Shown piece by piece: positions 1 to 8,101 of a DNA stretch of 36,862 bases. The stretch is from AEGEAN-183 sp964002385 (lineage in GTDB: Bacteria > Pseudomonadota > Gammaproteobacteria > Magnimaribacterales > Magnimaribacteraceae): positions 1 to 36,862 of the forward strand of contig CAXFFS010000002.1 of the NCBI GenBank assembly GCA_964002385.1. Reading direction: 5' to 3'. The number at the start of each line of letters is the position of its first letter. The stretch's first letter is position 1. The notes beneath the pieces are model-generated. The model was given only the letters and a program-made list of their open reading frames with translations, searched no databases and had not been told where the DNA came from. Made by a program: the position numbers and the translations under genes.

Positions 1-87
1 GAAGAAGGATTGGTCAGACTATCAGTTGGAATTGAATCTGGTGAGGATCTTTTAGGTGATCTGGATCAGGCTCTTAATGGCCTTTAG
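1..87 (+). CDS. C-terminus of a PLP-dependent Cys/Met metabolism enzyme (partial)
   Basis: This is the last 28 codons of a gene entering from the left edge, ending in TAG. The visible tail contains LVRLSVGIESGEDLL followed by GDLDQAL. That is the characteristic C-terminus of the fold-type I PLP family containing cystathionine gamma-synthase, cystathionine lyases and O-succinylhomoserine sulfhydrylase, where the conserved LSVGIE and a following DLxQAL helix close the protein. Which member it is cannot be decided from 28 residues. The 3' end overlaps the convergent pyrB gene by 14 bases. The family call rests on this motif alone; the lysine that binds PLP lies outside the window. Confidence 0.72.
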   Translation, partial: EEGLVRLSVGIESGEDLLGDLDQALNGL

Positions 88-1087
88 AGGTATGCCAATT
101 CACTGTTCTAGAAGTTTTATGGATTTGATCAGCTACTCCTAAAACCAGACTAAATAAGGCCATTCTTATCACTACACCGTTATCTGCTTGTCTGAATATA
201 GCGAGGTTTGGGTTCTCGTAAAGATCTGAATCAAGTTCATTTGCTTCCTTTCTAGAATCCCTTGGCAAAGGGTGCATAATTACAGTGTTGGGTTCACAAT
301 TGGCTGTATATATCTCTTTATTTAAGCTCAATAACCCTTTGTATTTTTTGGCATCAGATTTATCTTTAAATCTCTCCTCTTGAATTCTAGTCATATAGAT
401 TATGTCTACTTCTGTTATGCCTTCCTCAAGATCTTCAGATTGACTTATTTTTATCCCTGCTTTTGTAAGAAGATCTATATAAGAATTAGGTAGGCTTAAT
501 TCTTTAGGGGAAATTAAGTTGATGGTGGCACCTTCGTATAGGCAAAGAATCTTGATGAGCGAGTGAACTGCTCTACCAAATTTTAAATCTCCAACCAAGG
601 CTATCCTGAGACCGTCTACTGTTTTCTTTTTTGCTTCTAGCTCTTTTTTTATTGTATACAGATCAAGAAGGGCTTGGGTAGGGTGCTCATTGGAACCATC
701 ACCACCGTTTATAACAGGTACTCGGCTGGCTTCCGAAAAAGATCTTACTGAGTCTTCGTCAGGGTGACGCATGACAATAATGTCACTGTAACTGCTTAAT
801 ACCTGAGCAGTATCTATTAAAGATTCACCTTTTATCAATGAAGAAGTTCCAACCTCGGTGGTTTCTCTTACTGCTCCTCCCAAGAGGTTAAATGCTGCTC
901 CAAAGCTTATTCGGGTTCGAGTACTTGGTTCAAAGAACATATTTCCTAAAATTGCACCTTCCAGAACACGAGTTACTTTTTTTCTTAAAGAATAGGGTTC
1001 CAGGTCATCAGCTACAGAAAAAAGCTGGTCTATATCTGAACGATCAAATTGGTCTGTTGAGAGGATGTGACTACCTTTAAAATCCAC
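74..1087 (-). CDS. pyrB: Aspartate carbamoyltransferase catalytic chain (long form)
   Basis: Cytosolic enzyme of pyrimidine synthesis that joins carbamoyl phosphate and L-aspartate to give N-carbamoyl-aspartate. The carbamoyl-phosphate loop EPSTRTR is at about residues 53-59, a second phosphate/substrate motif HPTQALLD at about 135-142, and HPLPR at about 272-276, so the catalytic set is complete. At 337 residues it is longer than the roughly 310-residue enterobacterial chain; this matches the long PyrB form seen in several marine gammaproteobacteria, including the start MDFKGSHILS. The start codon is GTG, with no strong Shine-Dalgarno. No pyrI regulatory chain gene is visible nearby. It lies 33 bases downstream of the DUF3604 gene on the same strand, so co-transcription is possible. 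Confidence 0.96.
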   Translation of the reverse strand: MDFKGSHILSTDQFDRSDIDQLFSVADDLEPYSLRKKVTRVLEGAILGNMFFEPSTRTRISFGAAFNLLGGAVRETTEVGTSSLIKGESLIDTAQVLSSYSDIIVMRHPDEDSVRSFSEASRVPVINGGDGSNEHPTQALLDLYTIKKELEAKKKTVDGLRIALVGDLKFGRAVHSLIKILCLYEGATINLISPKELSLPNSYIDLLTKAGIKISQSEDLEEGITEVDIIYMTRIQEERFKDKSDAKKYKGLLSLNKEIYTANCEPNTVIMHPLPRDSRKEANELDSDLYENPNLAIFRQADNGVVIRMALFSLVLGVADQIHKTSRTVNWHTSKGH

Positions 1088-1120
1088 TAAAGTTTCAACC
1101 TTTTTTTTATTCTAACATTC

Positions 1121-3229
1121 TTAAGAAGAATTTTCGTGTGAGATGAATATGGGTGAAGACCAAGCTCTTTCTCCTATGGGAGCAAGACAATCATCTTTCG
1201 GATCAAATTTAGAACCACTTGCGTAACATGGTACTGTTTTTATACATTCTCCTTCTTCATCCAGTACGCATCTTAAAGGGTCACCACCAACCGCTAGTGT
1301 TTCTTCTTGAATAGCTCTTACGTAGTAAACAGTTTCATTTTTATCTATGAGAAAATCAGAATCGGTAAACTGGAAGCTACAGCCCTCACCTTTGTCTTGG
1401 CATTTAAAGACCTTCCAGGGATCTTGTATAGCTGTATTTAAATTATCTAAATCCTTTGTTACATTTATCTTTACTACTTCAATTCTATCTATTTTATTCC
1501 TTTCGTTTGTAGGGTTGTAACATTCATTTAGACAGAGTTTAGATATTTTATTTTTGTCTAAGGAAGTGTGTACATAATCAGGACAACCTGGTTTTTGCTT
1601 GAACGAGCCAATGGCTTTTACTAAAAAGTTTGGTTTAGTTTGTGTTAAAGAAATTTCACTTCCCATAGGTATCTTACCCAATAAGGGATGAATGAAATCA
1701 AACCAAAGTAAAATTCTTTCCCCAGATGTGGCATAGACTTCTCGATTATAGAGCGAATCGAATAAGTAGTTTCTGTCTAAGGATTTGGCGTGCACAGCTA
1801 CCAACCCACCAGTTGAATAGAAAGACGCTCCGCGCTCTGGAGGTATTAGCCAAGTTAAATTATCTTTTGCCCCCCAGGAATCACCCATAGCTTTCCTGGC
1901 AAACTCTTTATATCCAGATCCTGCTCTTGCTTTGTGATTGTCTGTGGATCCTATGAGTCCTAGTTTAAAGCGATTTACTGAATTACCTGAAATAACTTTT
2001 GAAGCAAGAGCTGCCTGAGCACTCATTTTCGGCCTGTAAGTATAAGCAGGCAAGAACGCATCTTGGATTTGCCCACATTGCAACCAGTCTTCTGGCTCGG
2101 CACCTTCAATAATTCCGAATCTAGTTATGTCCGTTATTCTATTTACAAATTCTTGTTCTGCTTTTTCTTTACTATCTTCACATGAACCTTCACCTTTTAA
2201 TTCACATTGTTGTCTAGCTATCTCTCCGGCTCGCCAACAACAGGGTTCAAATCCACTAGTAGGTTTTGGACATGCATTTTTTCCATTGTCAGTTTTAATA
2301 AAATGCTGAATATCTTTATAAACTTCGGAGTTACCATGACCAGAGTAGACTTCAAAAAGACGCTGTCGATCTGGATCATGCTGATTCATGTCTAGTTGAG
2401 AGCTCATAGAAGAGTTAGCAGGTGCATGTATTCCCCAAGAAGTTCCATGAGGTATAACCAATGCATCTAGATTTAGTTCATCAAGCCTATCGAACAACTC
2501 TCTAGGTGTTGAAGCTTGTTCTTTACATTCACTCTGCAATATTTCTTTTTCATTTAGTTGTGAACATGAAGGAATAGAGTAGGTTTCATTTCTGTAAGCA
2601 AGAAAGTCTAAATCTATTTTTTCTGGGGGAAAATCTGCTAATAGTATTAAAGAAGGAGTGATTCTGCTTTTTAAAATGTAATCCAAGCCAGTTAGTCCAG
2701 CCCCAATAGGAACTTTAGGCAGGTTATCCATATCCCTTAATATTACGTTTTTATGACCATAGTGCTCATCTGGATTTCCCGCTTCTCCTACCATTTGAGT
2801 CCACTCCCAACCTGCAAAAGCTATAAGATCAGTGTCAGCATTTGATGAAACTACATTACAAGACCTTGTTGCCTGGATAGTCTTATCCCACATGTCCTTA
2901 GTGATTCCTTCAGCGTGATCTGTAATAGAGAAAAAATCTAATGCAGAGCAGAACCTAGCAAAGTTGCAGGCATCAGCAGGTGGATGAGCACCTTCACCTT
3001 GAAGCATAGGTAGGCTAAAAAAGAACGCGTCTTGAGAGAAAGTTGTATGAACGTGAAGGTCTCCAAAAAAAATTTGTTTTTCTTCTGTAATTTCTAAATT
3101 AATTATAGGCCTTGTTTCTTCAGAAATTTGACCGTCCTGAGGAAGTGAACCGAAGATTCCTCTTGCAGTGATGGTGTATAGAAAAACAAATAAAATAAAA
3201 AGAAAAAGGCCGTACTTAAGAAATTTCAT
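1121..3229 (-). CDS. DUF3604 family protein with N-terminal membrane anchor
   Basis: A protein of about 702 residues of the DUF3604 family, whose members carry PHP-phosphoesterase-like metal-binding motifs; the substrate is not established. Visible are a hydrophobic N-terminal segment (about residues 6-20, signal anchor or signal peptide), then GDLHVHTTFSQDA (from about residue 56) and ITDHAEG (about 102-108), two His/Asp clusters typical of the family. Further His-containing motifs follow, including STDNHKARAGSG. I chose the ATG at 3229 because it gives a start directly at the signal segment and sits just after the stop of the upstream PhyH gene. An ATG 36 bases upstream (3265) is in frame and would overlap that gene. 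Several cysteine pairs in the C-terminal half fit an exported, disulfide-bearing protein. Confidence 0.85.
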   Translation of the reverse strand: MKFLKYGLFLFILFVFLYTITARGIFGSLPQDGQISEETRPIINLEITEEKQIFFGDLHVHTTFSQDAFFFSLPMLQGEGAHPPADACNFARFCSALDFFSITDHAEGITKDMWDKTIQATRSCNVVSSNADTDLIAFAGWEWTQMVGEAGNPDEHYGHKNVILRDMDNLPKVPIGAGLTGLDYILKSRITPSLILLADFPPEKIDLDFLAYRNETYSIPSCSQLNEKEILQSECKEQASTPRELFDRLDELNLDALVIPHGTSWGIHAPANSSMSSQLDMNQHDPDRQRLFEVYSGHGNSEVYKDIQHFIKTDNGKNACPKPTSGFEPCCWRAGEIARQQCELKGEGSCEDSKEKAEQEFVNRITDITRFGIIEGAEPEDWLQCGQIQDAFLPAYTYRPKMSAQAALASKVISGNSVNRFKLGLIGSTDNHKARAGSGYKEFARKAMGDSWGAKDNLTWLIPPERGASFYSTGGLVAVHAKSLDRNYLFDSLYNREVYATSGERILLWFDFIHPLLGKIPMGSEISLTQTKPNFLVKAIGSFKQKPGCPDYVHTSLDKNKISKLCLNECYNPTNERNKIDRIEVVKINVTKDLDNLNTAIQDPWKVFKCQDKGEGCSFQFTDSDFLIDKNETVYYVRAIQEETLAVGGDPLRCVLDEEGECIKTVPCYASGSKFDPKDDCLAPIGERAWSSPIFISHENSS

Positions 3230-3231
3230 AA

Positions 3232-4113
3232 TCAAGGTAATCCTTTTCCTCTTACTGATATCCATTCATTCGTTGGGCTGTCCAATTCTCCAAAGTCTGT
3301 TCCTGTTTCAGCAAAGTGATAAACCATAGCTGTTCTTCTGTTGTTTGATTTATTGTCGTAAGACTTGTGCATAAGAAAACTATGAAATAAAAGTAGATCT
3401 CCTGTATTTAAGAATAAGGGCATTTCTTTTTTAAAATCATGATCTTTTATTTCAGTGTATCCGTAATTTGAACCCGGTCTGTCATCAGGTAGATGTTCAT
3501 GAATAACCTCCTTATGTGATCCAGGCAAGATGACCAAACAACCATTTTCTTTTGTCGCTGCACTGGTTGCCAACCAAGCCCCGACCTGAGGGGCTCTGTC
3601 AAAGGGAAAGTAAGAAGAGTCTTGGTGCCATGGTTGACCCCATGCCCCAGGATTTTTAAAGATAAATTGACTTAAGAAACAATCAATATTCTCACCTAAG
3701 ATATCCTCAACTATATTTAGCAGATCATCTCTTTTTATAAACTCATTGAAGATCCCTGTTTGGTGGAGTCTAAAGACTTTAGACATTTCGTCTTCAATAT
3801 TCTCTATTTTGTGTGAAGGTTTCATTTCTCTTATACCAATATGCCCCTGATCAATATAGGCATGATTGAATTCTTCCGAGTTACCTACCATGGAGCGAAC
3901 TATATCAATCACCGTTTGGTTAATTTCTATGCATTTGTCTTCAGGGAAAAAATTTGGAATTAATATGAAACCTTTTTCATTCCATGATTGTTTTTGAGTT
4001 TGGGATAAATATTTGGTTTCTTCTATAAGCTTTGAAGAAATTCTTCCTTTTTGTTTGTTTATTCTGTTAGTAAATTCTTCTTTTGAAGAATTACCTTGTT
4101 CTTCCTTAGCCAT
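3232..4113 (-). CDS. Phytanoyl-CoA dioxygenase (PhyH) family protein
   Basis: Predicted cytosolic Fe(II)/2-oxoglutarate-dependent oxygenase of 293 residues. The iron triad is visible: the HxD motif in PWHQDSSY (His163, Asp165) and a distal His in LLFHSFLMHKS (about His249). It is followed about ten residues later by an Arg pair (about 259-260) that would bind 2-oxoglutarate. Between them lies GCLVILPGSH, a common PhyH signature. Family members hydroxylate branched acyl-CoAs or many other small molecules, so the substrate is open. The start ATG has an AGAGG-like Shine-Dalgarno. The DUF3604 gene begins two bases after its stop, so the two form a tight transcriptional pair; the SCP2-domain gene is divergent across 108 bases. 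Confidence 0.9.
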   Translation of the reverse strand: MAKEEQGNSSKEEFTNRINKQKGRISSKLIEETKYLSQTQKQSWNEKGFILIPNFFPEDKCIEINQTVIDIVRSMVGNSEEFNHAYIDQGHIGIREMKPSHKIENIEDEMSKVFRLHQTGIFNEFIKRDDLLNIVEDILGENIDCFLSQFIFKNPGAWGQPWHQDSSYFPFDRAPQVGAWLATSAATKENGCLVILPGSHKEVIHEHLPDDRPGSNYGYTEIKDHDFKKEMPLFLNTGDLLLFHSFLMHKSYDNKSNNRRTAMVYHFAETGTDFGELDSPTNEWISVRGKGLP

Positions 4114-4145
4114 TCAATGCCTCTACAAACCAATTTTATTTATTA

Positions 4146-4167
4146 TTTAACCAACTTGGTGGTTAAA
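4146..4167. promoter_or_regulatory. Inverted repeat between divergent PhyH and SCP2 genes
   Basis: Two perfect 8-base arms, TTTAACCA (4146-4153) and TGGTTAAA (4160-4167), flank a six-base centre ACTTGG. They lie in the 108-bp divergent intergenic region between the PhyH gene and the SCP2-domain gene. The symmetry and position fit an operator for a dimeric repressor serving one or both promoters, but it could also be an RNA hairpin in the SCP2 leader. No regulator gene is adjacent. Confidence 0.4.
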
Positions 4168-4221
4168 AAGCATTTTATTTGAGAAGATGCAATATTCAAA
4201 TTATTTAAAAAAGGAGTATAT

Positions 4222-4548
4222 ATGGCAAGTTTTGATGAGCTAAAGGCGCAAATGGAGGGGTCTTTTGTTGCTGAAGGCGCTACTGGGTTAGAAGCTAGTA
4301 TCCAAATAAATATTGAAGGATTGACGAATTTTTTTATTGATATAAATGACGGAAATCTTAATGTAGAAGAGGGTGATCATTCCGATCCTAAACTGACACT
4401 AACTTTTGATAGCTATGAGACTATGGAATCAGTTTTTTCTGGTGATCAGGCCGCTGCTATGCAAGCTTTTATGACAGGAAAGGTAAAGTTTGATGGAGAC
4501 ATGACTTTGGGACAGAAACTAGGCTCCGTTTTTAAAGCCCCTGAATAA
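4222..4548 (+). CDS. SCP2 sterol-carrier domain protein
   Basis: A stand-alone SCP2 domain of 108 residues. These small soluble domains bind lipids or fatty acyl-CoA in a hydrophobic tunnel and are often found with acyl-CoA enzymes. The sequence follows the family pattern: an N-terminal helix (MASFDELKAQMEG), a strand pair with an INIEG turn, the acidic DGNLNVEEGDHSDPKLTL strand region and a C-terminal AFMTGKVKFDGDMTLGQKL helix region. It is preceded by a good Shine-Dalgarno (AAGGAG). It diverges from a PhyH gene and converges on a redoxin gene with only three bases between stops. The context suggests carriage of a lipid or acyl-CoA, but the ligand is inference. Confidence 0.88.
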   Translation: MASFDELKAQMEGSFVAEGATGLEASIQINIEGLTNFFIDINDGNLNVEEGDHSDPKLTLTFDSYETMESVFSGDQAAAMQAFMTGKVKFDGDMTLGQKLGSVFKAPE

Positions 4549-4551
4549 AGA

Positions 4552-5157
4552 TTAACTTTTATACTTAACCGAACAACCGTAAGGTTTACTTACCTTGGTA
4601 GAGATTGCTTGACCATCTTGCATCTCACCTAGAACATTTTTGACATAGTTATCAGCGTCTAACAGATTTTTGGTCCAAAAGTTTGGACCACCAGCATCAT
4701 CAATAGCACCTTGATACCGAAGTGCCCCTTTTTTATCGATGACATACATGTGCGGAGTTGTTTTAGCTCCATACATTTTTCCTACTCCACCCTCAGAATC
4801 AAATAAAACATGATTAGGTTGAGCATTTCTGGTCGTAGTAAGTTCATTAGCTTTGGCCGGAAGAACGTAACCCTGTGTGCCTGGTGCAGAAGAAATTATT
4901 GTTAACCAAACAACCCCCTGGTCCTTAGCTTGCTCTTGTGTGTTTTGCATATTTCCAGTTGCGTAGTGTTTGGCAACATAAGGACAATCATGATTTGTCC
5001 ACTCAAGCACTACTGTTTTTCCTTCAAAGTTTGATAGAGAAATATTTTCTCCATAGGAATCCACTAACTCAAAGCTAGGTGCAGATAAGTCTGTGGATAC
5101 CGAAGCAGAATTTATATTAATAAAGAATAAAAATAGTAAAGATAATAGGTATTTCAT
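4552..5157 (-). CDS. Exported thioredoxin-fold (AhpC/TSA-Redoxin) protein
   Basis: A 201-residue protein with an N-terminal signal peptide (hydrophobic run about residues 3-17) and a thioredoxin-like redoxin fold, presumably periplasmic. The nucleophile position reads TNHDCPYVAKHY, giving a single Cys58 followed by Pro-Tyr-Val instead of CxxC. The cis-Pro loop is KTTPHMYVID. The only other cysteine is near the end (PYGCSVKY, Cys195). This arrangement is typical of one redoxin subfamily and makes a peroxiredoxin-like or DsbD-coupled role plausible. The start has a strong AGGAGGT Shine-Dalgarno. It lies 24 bases downstream of dsbD on the same strand, suggesting that DsbD keeps it reduced. Confidence 0.85.
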   Translation of the reverse strand: MKYLLSLLFLFFININSASVSTDLSAPSFELVDSYGENISLSNFEGKTVVLEWTNHDCPYVAKHYATGNMQNTQEQAKDQGVVWLTIISSAPGTQGYVLPAKANELTTTRNAQPNHVLFDSEGGVGKMYGAKTTPHMYVIDKKGALRYQGAIDDAGGPNFWTKNLLDADNYVKNVLGEMQDGQAISTKVSKPYGCSVKYKS

Positions 5158-5181
5158 TAAACCTCCTGTGACTAGGTAATC

Positions 5182-7239
5182 TTAATTAATTTCGTTCAAA
5201 AAATCTAACAATAGGCTCTCAGTTAAAAGTTCTGGCAATATAGTCGGAGCACCTACTGGGGGAAATAATAGATACAAAGGCACTCCAGTTCTTCCATATC
5301 TAGCTAGTATGGAAGCTATTTCAGGATCTTTTCTTGTCCAGTCTGCTTTTAAATACACTATGTCTTTTTCACGCAATAGCTTTTTGACATTATCTTGATC
5401 AAGTGCAATTGCTTCATTTACTTTGCAGGTAATACACCAATCAGCAGTGAAGTTCACAAAAATAGCTTTCTTTTCAGATCTAAGAGAGCTGAGTTTTTGG
5501 GCGCTAAAGTTATTCACTTCATTTCTTAAATTAGAAGATTCGTCGTCTTGGTTAAGAGGTATTAACCAAATAGAAAAGATCATAAGTCCGAGTGAGAAAA
5601 GAACAGTTATTCGTCTAAGAAGTTGATCTGAACTTTGTGTTTTTTCCATAAGCCATAAAGCTAAAGCAATTAGTAAGGCTCCAACCAAGACAGCAAAAAC
5701 GGATTCCATATCTACCTGTGCGCTAAGAACCCAAGCCAACCATAAAGCCGCTGCCCACATTGGGAAAGCCATGATCTGTTTAAAGGTCTGCATCCATTCA
5801 CCTGGTTTTGGCAATTTAGATAAAAGCTGAGGATAGATACTTAACATTAAATAAGGGAGTGAAAAGCCTATTCCTAAAGCTAAAAATATGACTATAGATT
5901 TTAGTCCTGGTTGCAAAAGGGCTAAGCCGACGGCAGGACCCATAAAGGGTGCAGTACAAGGAGAAGCAACTATCACAGCAAGAACACCCGTAAAAAAAGA
6001 AGACAGGAAATCAGTTCTGTTCTTAGCTAGAGACCCAAAATTTGCCAAGCTGCTGCCTAAAACAATATTACCCATAAACACTATCCCAATGGCTACAAAC
6101 AGATAAATTAAAATGGATACCACCCAAGGAGATTGCAGTTGATATCCCCATCCAATTGCTTCACCTGAAGCCCTTAGAAAAATAAGAAGCCAAGATATGG
6201 CCAAAAAGGTAGTTAACACTCCCGCAGAAAAAATTAAACCATGTTGAACTAACTTTTTCTTTGATCCTTGGCTTTGTTCGATAAAACCTAGAATCTTTAT
6301 GGATAAAATAGGAAATACACATGGCATGGCATTCAAGATGATCCCACCCAGGAAAGCAAAAACGATCCCAGTTAATAGTGACATGGCAAGTATCGGCGAA
6401 TTAGAAGCCCCTTCTATAGGTAAGTCCAATTCATAAAATTCTTCTGTTTCATCTATTTTAAGCTTCAAAACTCCTTTTAATTTATCGGTTTCTACTCGAA
6501 CTTCAGCAGGGTTAAGTTGTAGACTAAAGCTGTTGTTATTTCTTTCTAATTTTTGATCTTTGACATAACTGATCAGACCGTATTCATTTGGGAAAAAATA
6601 AGCTTCAGAGATGTTACTGGATCCTTCTTTTTCAAATTGTAAAAATATCTTTTCATTGATTTTGGTTACCCTACTCTGAGCAGGAAATTTTTTAGGAATG
6701 GTTAAAGCAATTTCTGTTAATTTTGTTGCAAATTCACTTATAGTTTTAGGGCCTTTCATTAAGATTAAATCAACTTCTCCCTCTTGAGGGATACAGATAT
6801 CTTTGCAAGTTAGCCAGTTAACTTTTGCAGAAATAGTTACTGGGCCAGAAAATTGTCCAGGAGTTTTAATTTCAGTTAAAAGAAGCGCCTTATCGTCGTA
6901 GCCGAAGGTCATTAAAGGATTAACGGGTATTTTTTTCGGTCCGGGCCACAATATATCTGAAGCTTTAAATCCAGGCGGTAGGCCCCATTTGATAGTTGCT
7001 CCTTCTCCAGAATCCCCTGGATTTTTCCAATAAGTATGCCAGCCTGGAGATAACTTAAACTCAATACCAACTAACAAGGTATCTTTTGTATTTACTTGAT
7101 AGCTTTCAGTTATAAGGTTAATGCTGGACTCTCCGGTATCAAAATAAGAGCCAGTAAAAGATTTAGCTGGAAAAAAACTTATTAGGAGTAGCAATGCTGC
7201 TAGCCTAACATTGTGCCCAATCGTATATAATTTTTTCAT
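5182..7239 (-). CDS. dsbD: Thiol:disulfide interchange protein DsbD (ScsB/DipZ-like)
   Basis: An inner-membrane electron transporter of about 685 residues that passes reducing power from cytosolic thioredoxin to periplasmic partners. Domain order: signal peptide; a periplasmic N-terminal domain with the Cys pair in LTCKDICIP; an eight-helix CcdA-like membrane core with the two redox cysteines in NAMPCVFPIL and ASPCTAPFMG; and a C-terminal thioredoxin domain with ADWCITCK. All three disulfide centres are intact. I start at the ATG at 7239, which opens directly into the signal peptide; an in-frame GTG at 7269 would overlap the divergent PhyH gene. It is probably co-transcribed with the downstream redoxin gene. 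The N-terminal domain resembles the ScsB/DUF255-like type more than E. coli DsbD. Confidence 0.92.
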   Translation of the reverse strand: MKKLYTIGHNVRLAALLLLISFFPAKSFTGSYFDTGESSINLITESYQVNTKDTLLVGIEFKLSPGWHTYWKNPGDSGEGATIKWGLPPGFKASDILWPGPKKIPVNPLMTFGYDDKALLLTEIKTPGQFSGPVTISAKVNWLTCKDICIPQEGEVDLILMKGPKTISEFATKLTEIALTIPKKFPAQSRVTKINEKIFLQFEKEGSSNISEAYFFPNEYGLISYVKDQKLERNNNSFSLQLNPAEVRVETDKLKGVLKLKIDETEEFYELDLPIEGASNSPILAMSLLTGIVFAFLGGIILNAMPCVFPILSIKILGFIEQSQGSKKKLVQHGLIFSAGVLTTFLAISWLLIFLRASGEAIGWGYQLQSPWVVSILIYLFVAIGIVFMGNIVLGSSLANFGSLAKNRTDFLSSFFTGVLAVIVASPCTAPFMGPAVGLALLQPGLKSIVIFLALGIGFSLPYLMLSIYPQLLSKLPKPGEWMQTFKQIMAFPMWAAALWLAWVLSAQVDMESVFAVLVGALLIALALWLMEKTQSSDQLLRRITVLFSLGLMIFSIWLIPLNQDDESSNLRNEVNNFSAQKLSSLRSEKKAIFVNFTADWCITCKVNEAIALDQDNVKKLLREKDIVYLKADWTRKDPEIASILARYGRTGVPLYLLFPPVGAPTILPELLTESLLLDFLNEIN

Positions 7240-7249
7240 TAATAAAGCT

Positions 7250-8101
7250 ATGACAGAAAATCTAAGCACGCATTTTAACGAAAAGGGGTTTGTAATTGCA
7301 GAGAATCTTTTAGAGTTAGAGGAAATTGAGCATTACAAGCAAGCTTTGAATGATGCTGTTAAGGTCCGTAAACAGCTAGATAAAAGACAACTTTCAGAAA
7401 AAACAGAATACGAAAAGTCCTTCATACAATGTCAAAATTTGTGGGAAGATTTTAAAGAACTTAGGCAATTAACTTTTGACCAGAGGATAGCTAGTACGGC
7501 AGCTAAGCTTCTTGGAGTCGACAAGTTAAGAATCTGGCATGATCAGGCTCTTGTCAAGGAAAGAGGAGGCAGGGAAACAGACACTCATCATGATCAACCT
7601 TACTGGCCTATAAAAGAAACTAATACCATAACTGCCTGGATTCCGATGGTTCCTATTACTAAAGATAACGGGCATATGGGTTTTTTTCCCGGTTCTCATA
7701 AAATCAAGGAGAAAAGATTTATTAATATATTTAAAGGTAAAGTGGACCAAGAAGAATTGGATGAGTTGCCTCAACTTAAGGGACTAAGTCCTGAGTATGT
7801 AGATCTAAAACCAGGCGACGTTTCCTTCCACCATGGACTCACTTTTCACAATGCCAAACCCAATAAAAGTTCAGATGATAGGCCGGTATTTACTATTATC
7901 TATTTTGCTGATGGTTCTACCAGAGGCAGTGATCAATTTCATTTCAGTGTGGATAGGGCATCTATTGGGGTAGGTGAAAAGATAGAAAGCGATGTGACTC
8001 CACTAGCTTATCCAATTAAAAAACCTCCAAATAGACCAAAGGAACCAATTTCAGATGAATTTGTATTTCCCAAGTCCTTGGGGTTACTTCCAGGTGATTA
8101 A
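7250..8101 (+). CDS. Second phytanoyl-CoA dioxygenase (PhyH) family protein
   Basis: A Fe(II)/2-oxoglutarate oxygenase-like protein of 283 residues. The HxD motif lies in DTHHDQPYWP (His113, Asp115), followed by GHMGFFPGSHK and the distal His region FHHGLTFHNAKPN with a downstream RPVFTII Arg. This second PhyH differs clearly from the one at 3232-4113: its core reads WIPMVPITKDNGHMGF and its C-terminus is extended (proline-rich, PKSLGLLPGD). The ATG at 7250 gives the natural N-terminus MTENLSTHFNEKGF. A TTG 39 bases upstream would encode an implausible extension running into dsbD. No clear Shine-Dalgarno is visible. Its stop shares four bases (TTAA) with the convergent SGNH gene. Substrate unknown. 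Confidence 0.9.
   Translation: MTENLSTHFNEKGFVIAENLLELEEIEHYKQALNDAVKVRKQLDKRQLSEKTEYEKSFIQCQNLWEDFKELRQLTFDQRIASTAAKLLGVDKLRIWHDQALVKERGGRETDTHHDQPYWPIKETNTITAWIPMVPITKDNGHMGFFPGSHKIKEKRFINIFKGKVDQEELDELPQLKGLSPEYVDLKPGDVSFHHGLTFHNAKPNKSSDDRPVFTIIYFADGSTRGSDQFHFSVDRASIGVGEKIESDVTPLAYPIKKPPNRPKEPISDEFVFPKSLGLLPGD

Noticed and set aside
3062..3070. Other homopolymer runs of eight A/T inside coding regions (DUF3604, purM, the EamA gene, the M23 lipoprotein).
   Set aside because: Their lengths are eight or less and slippage products would have no obvious functional end point, unlike dnaX.
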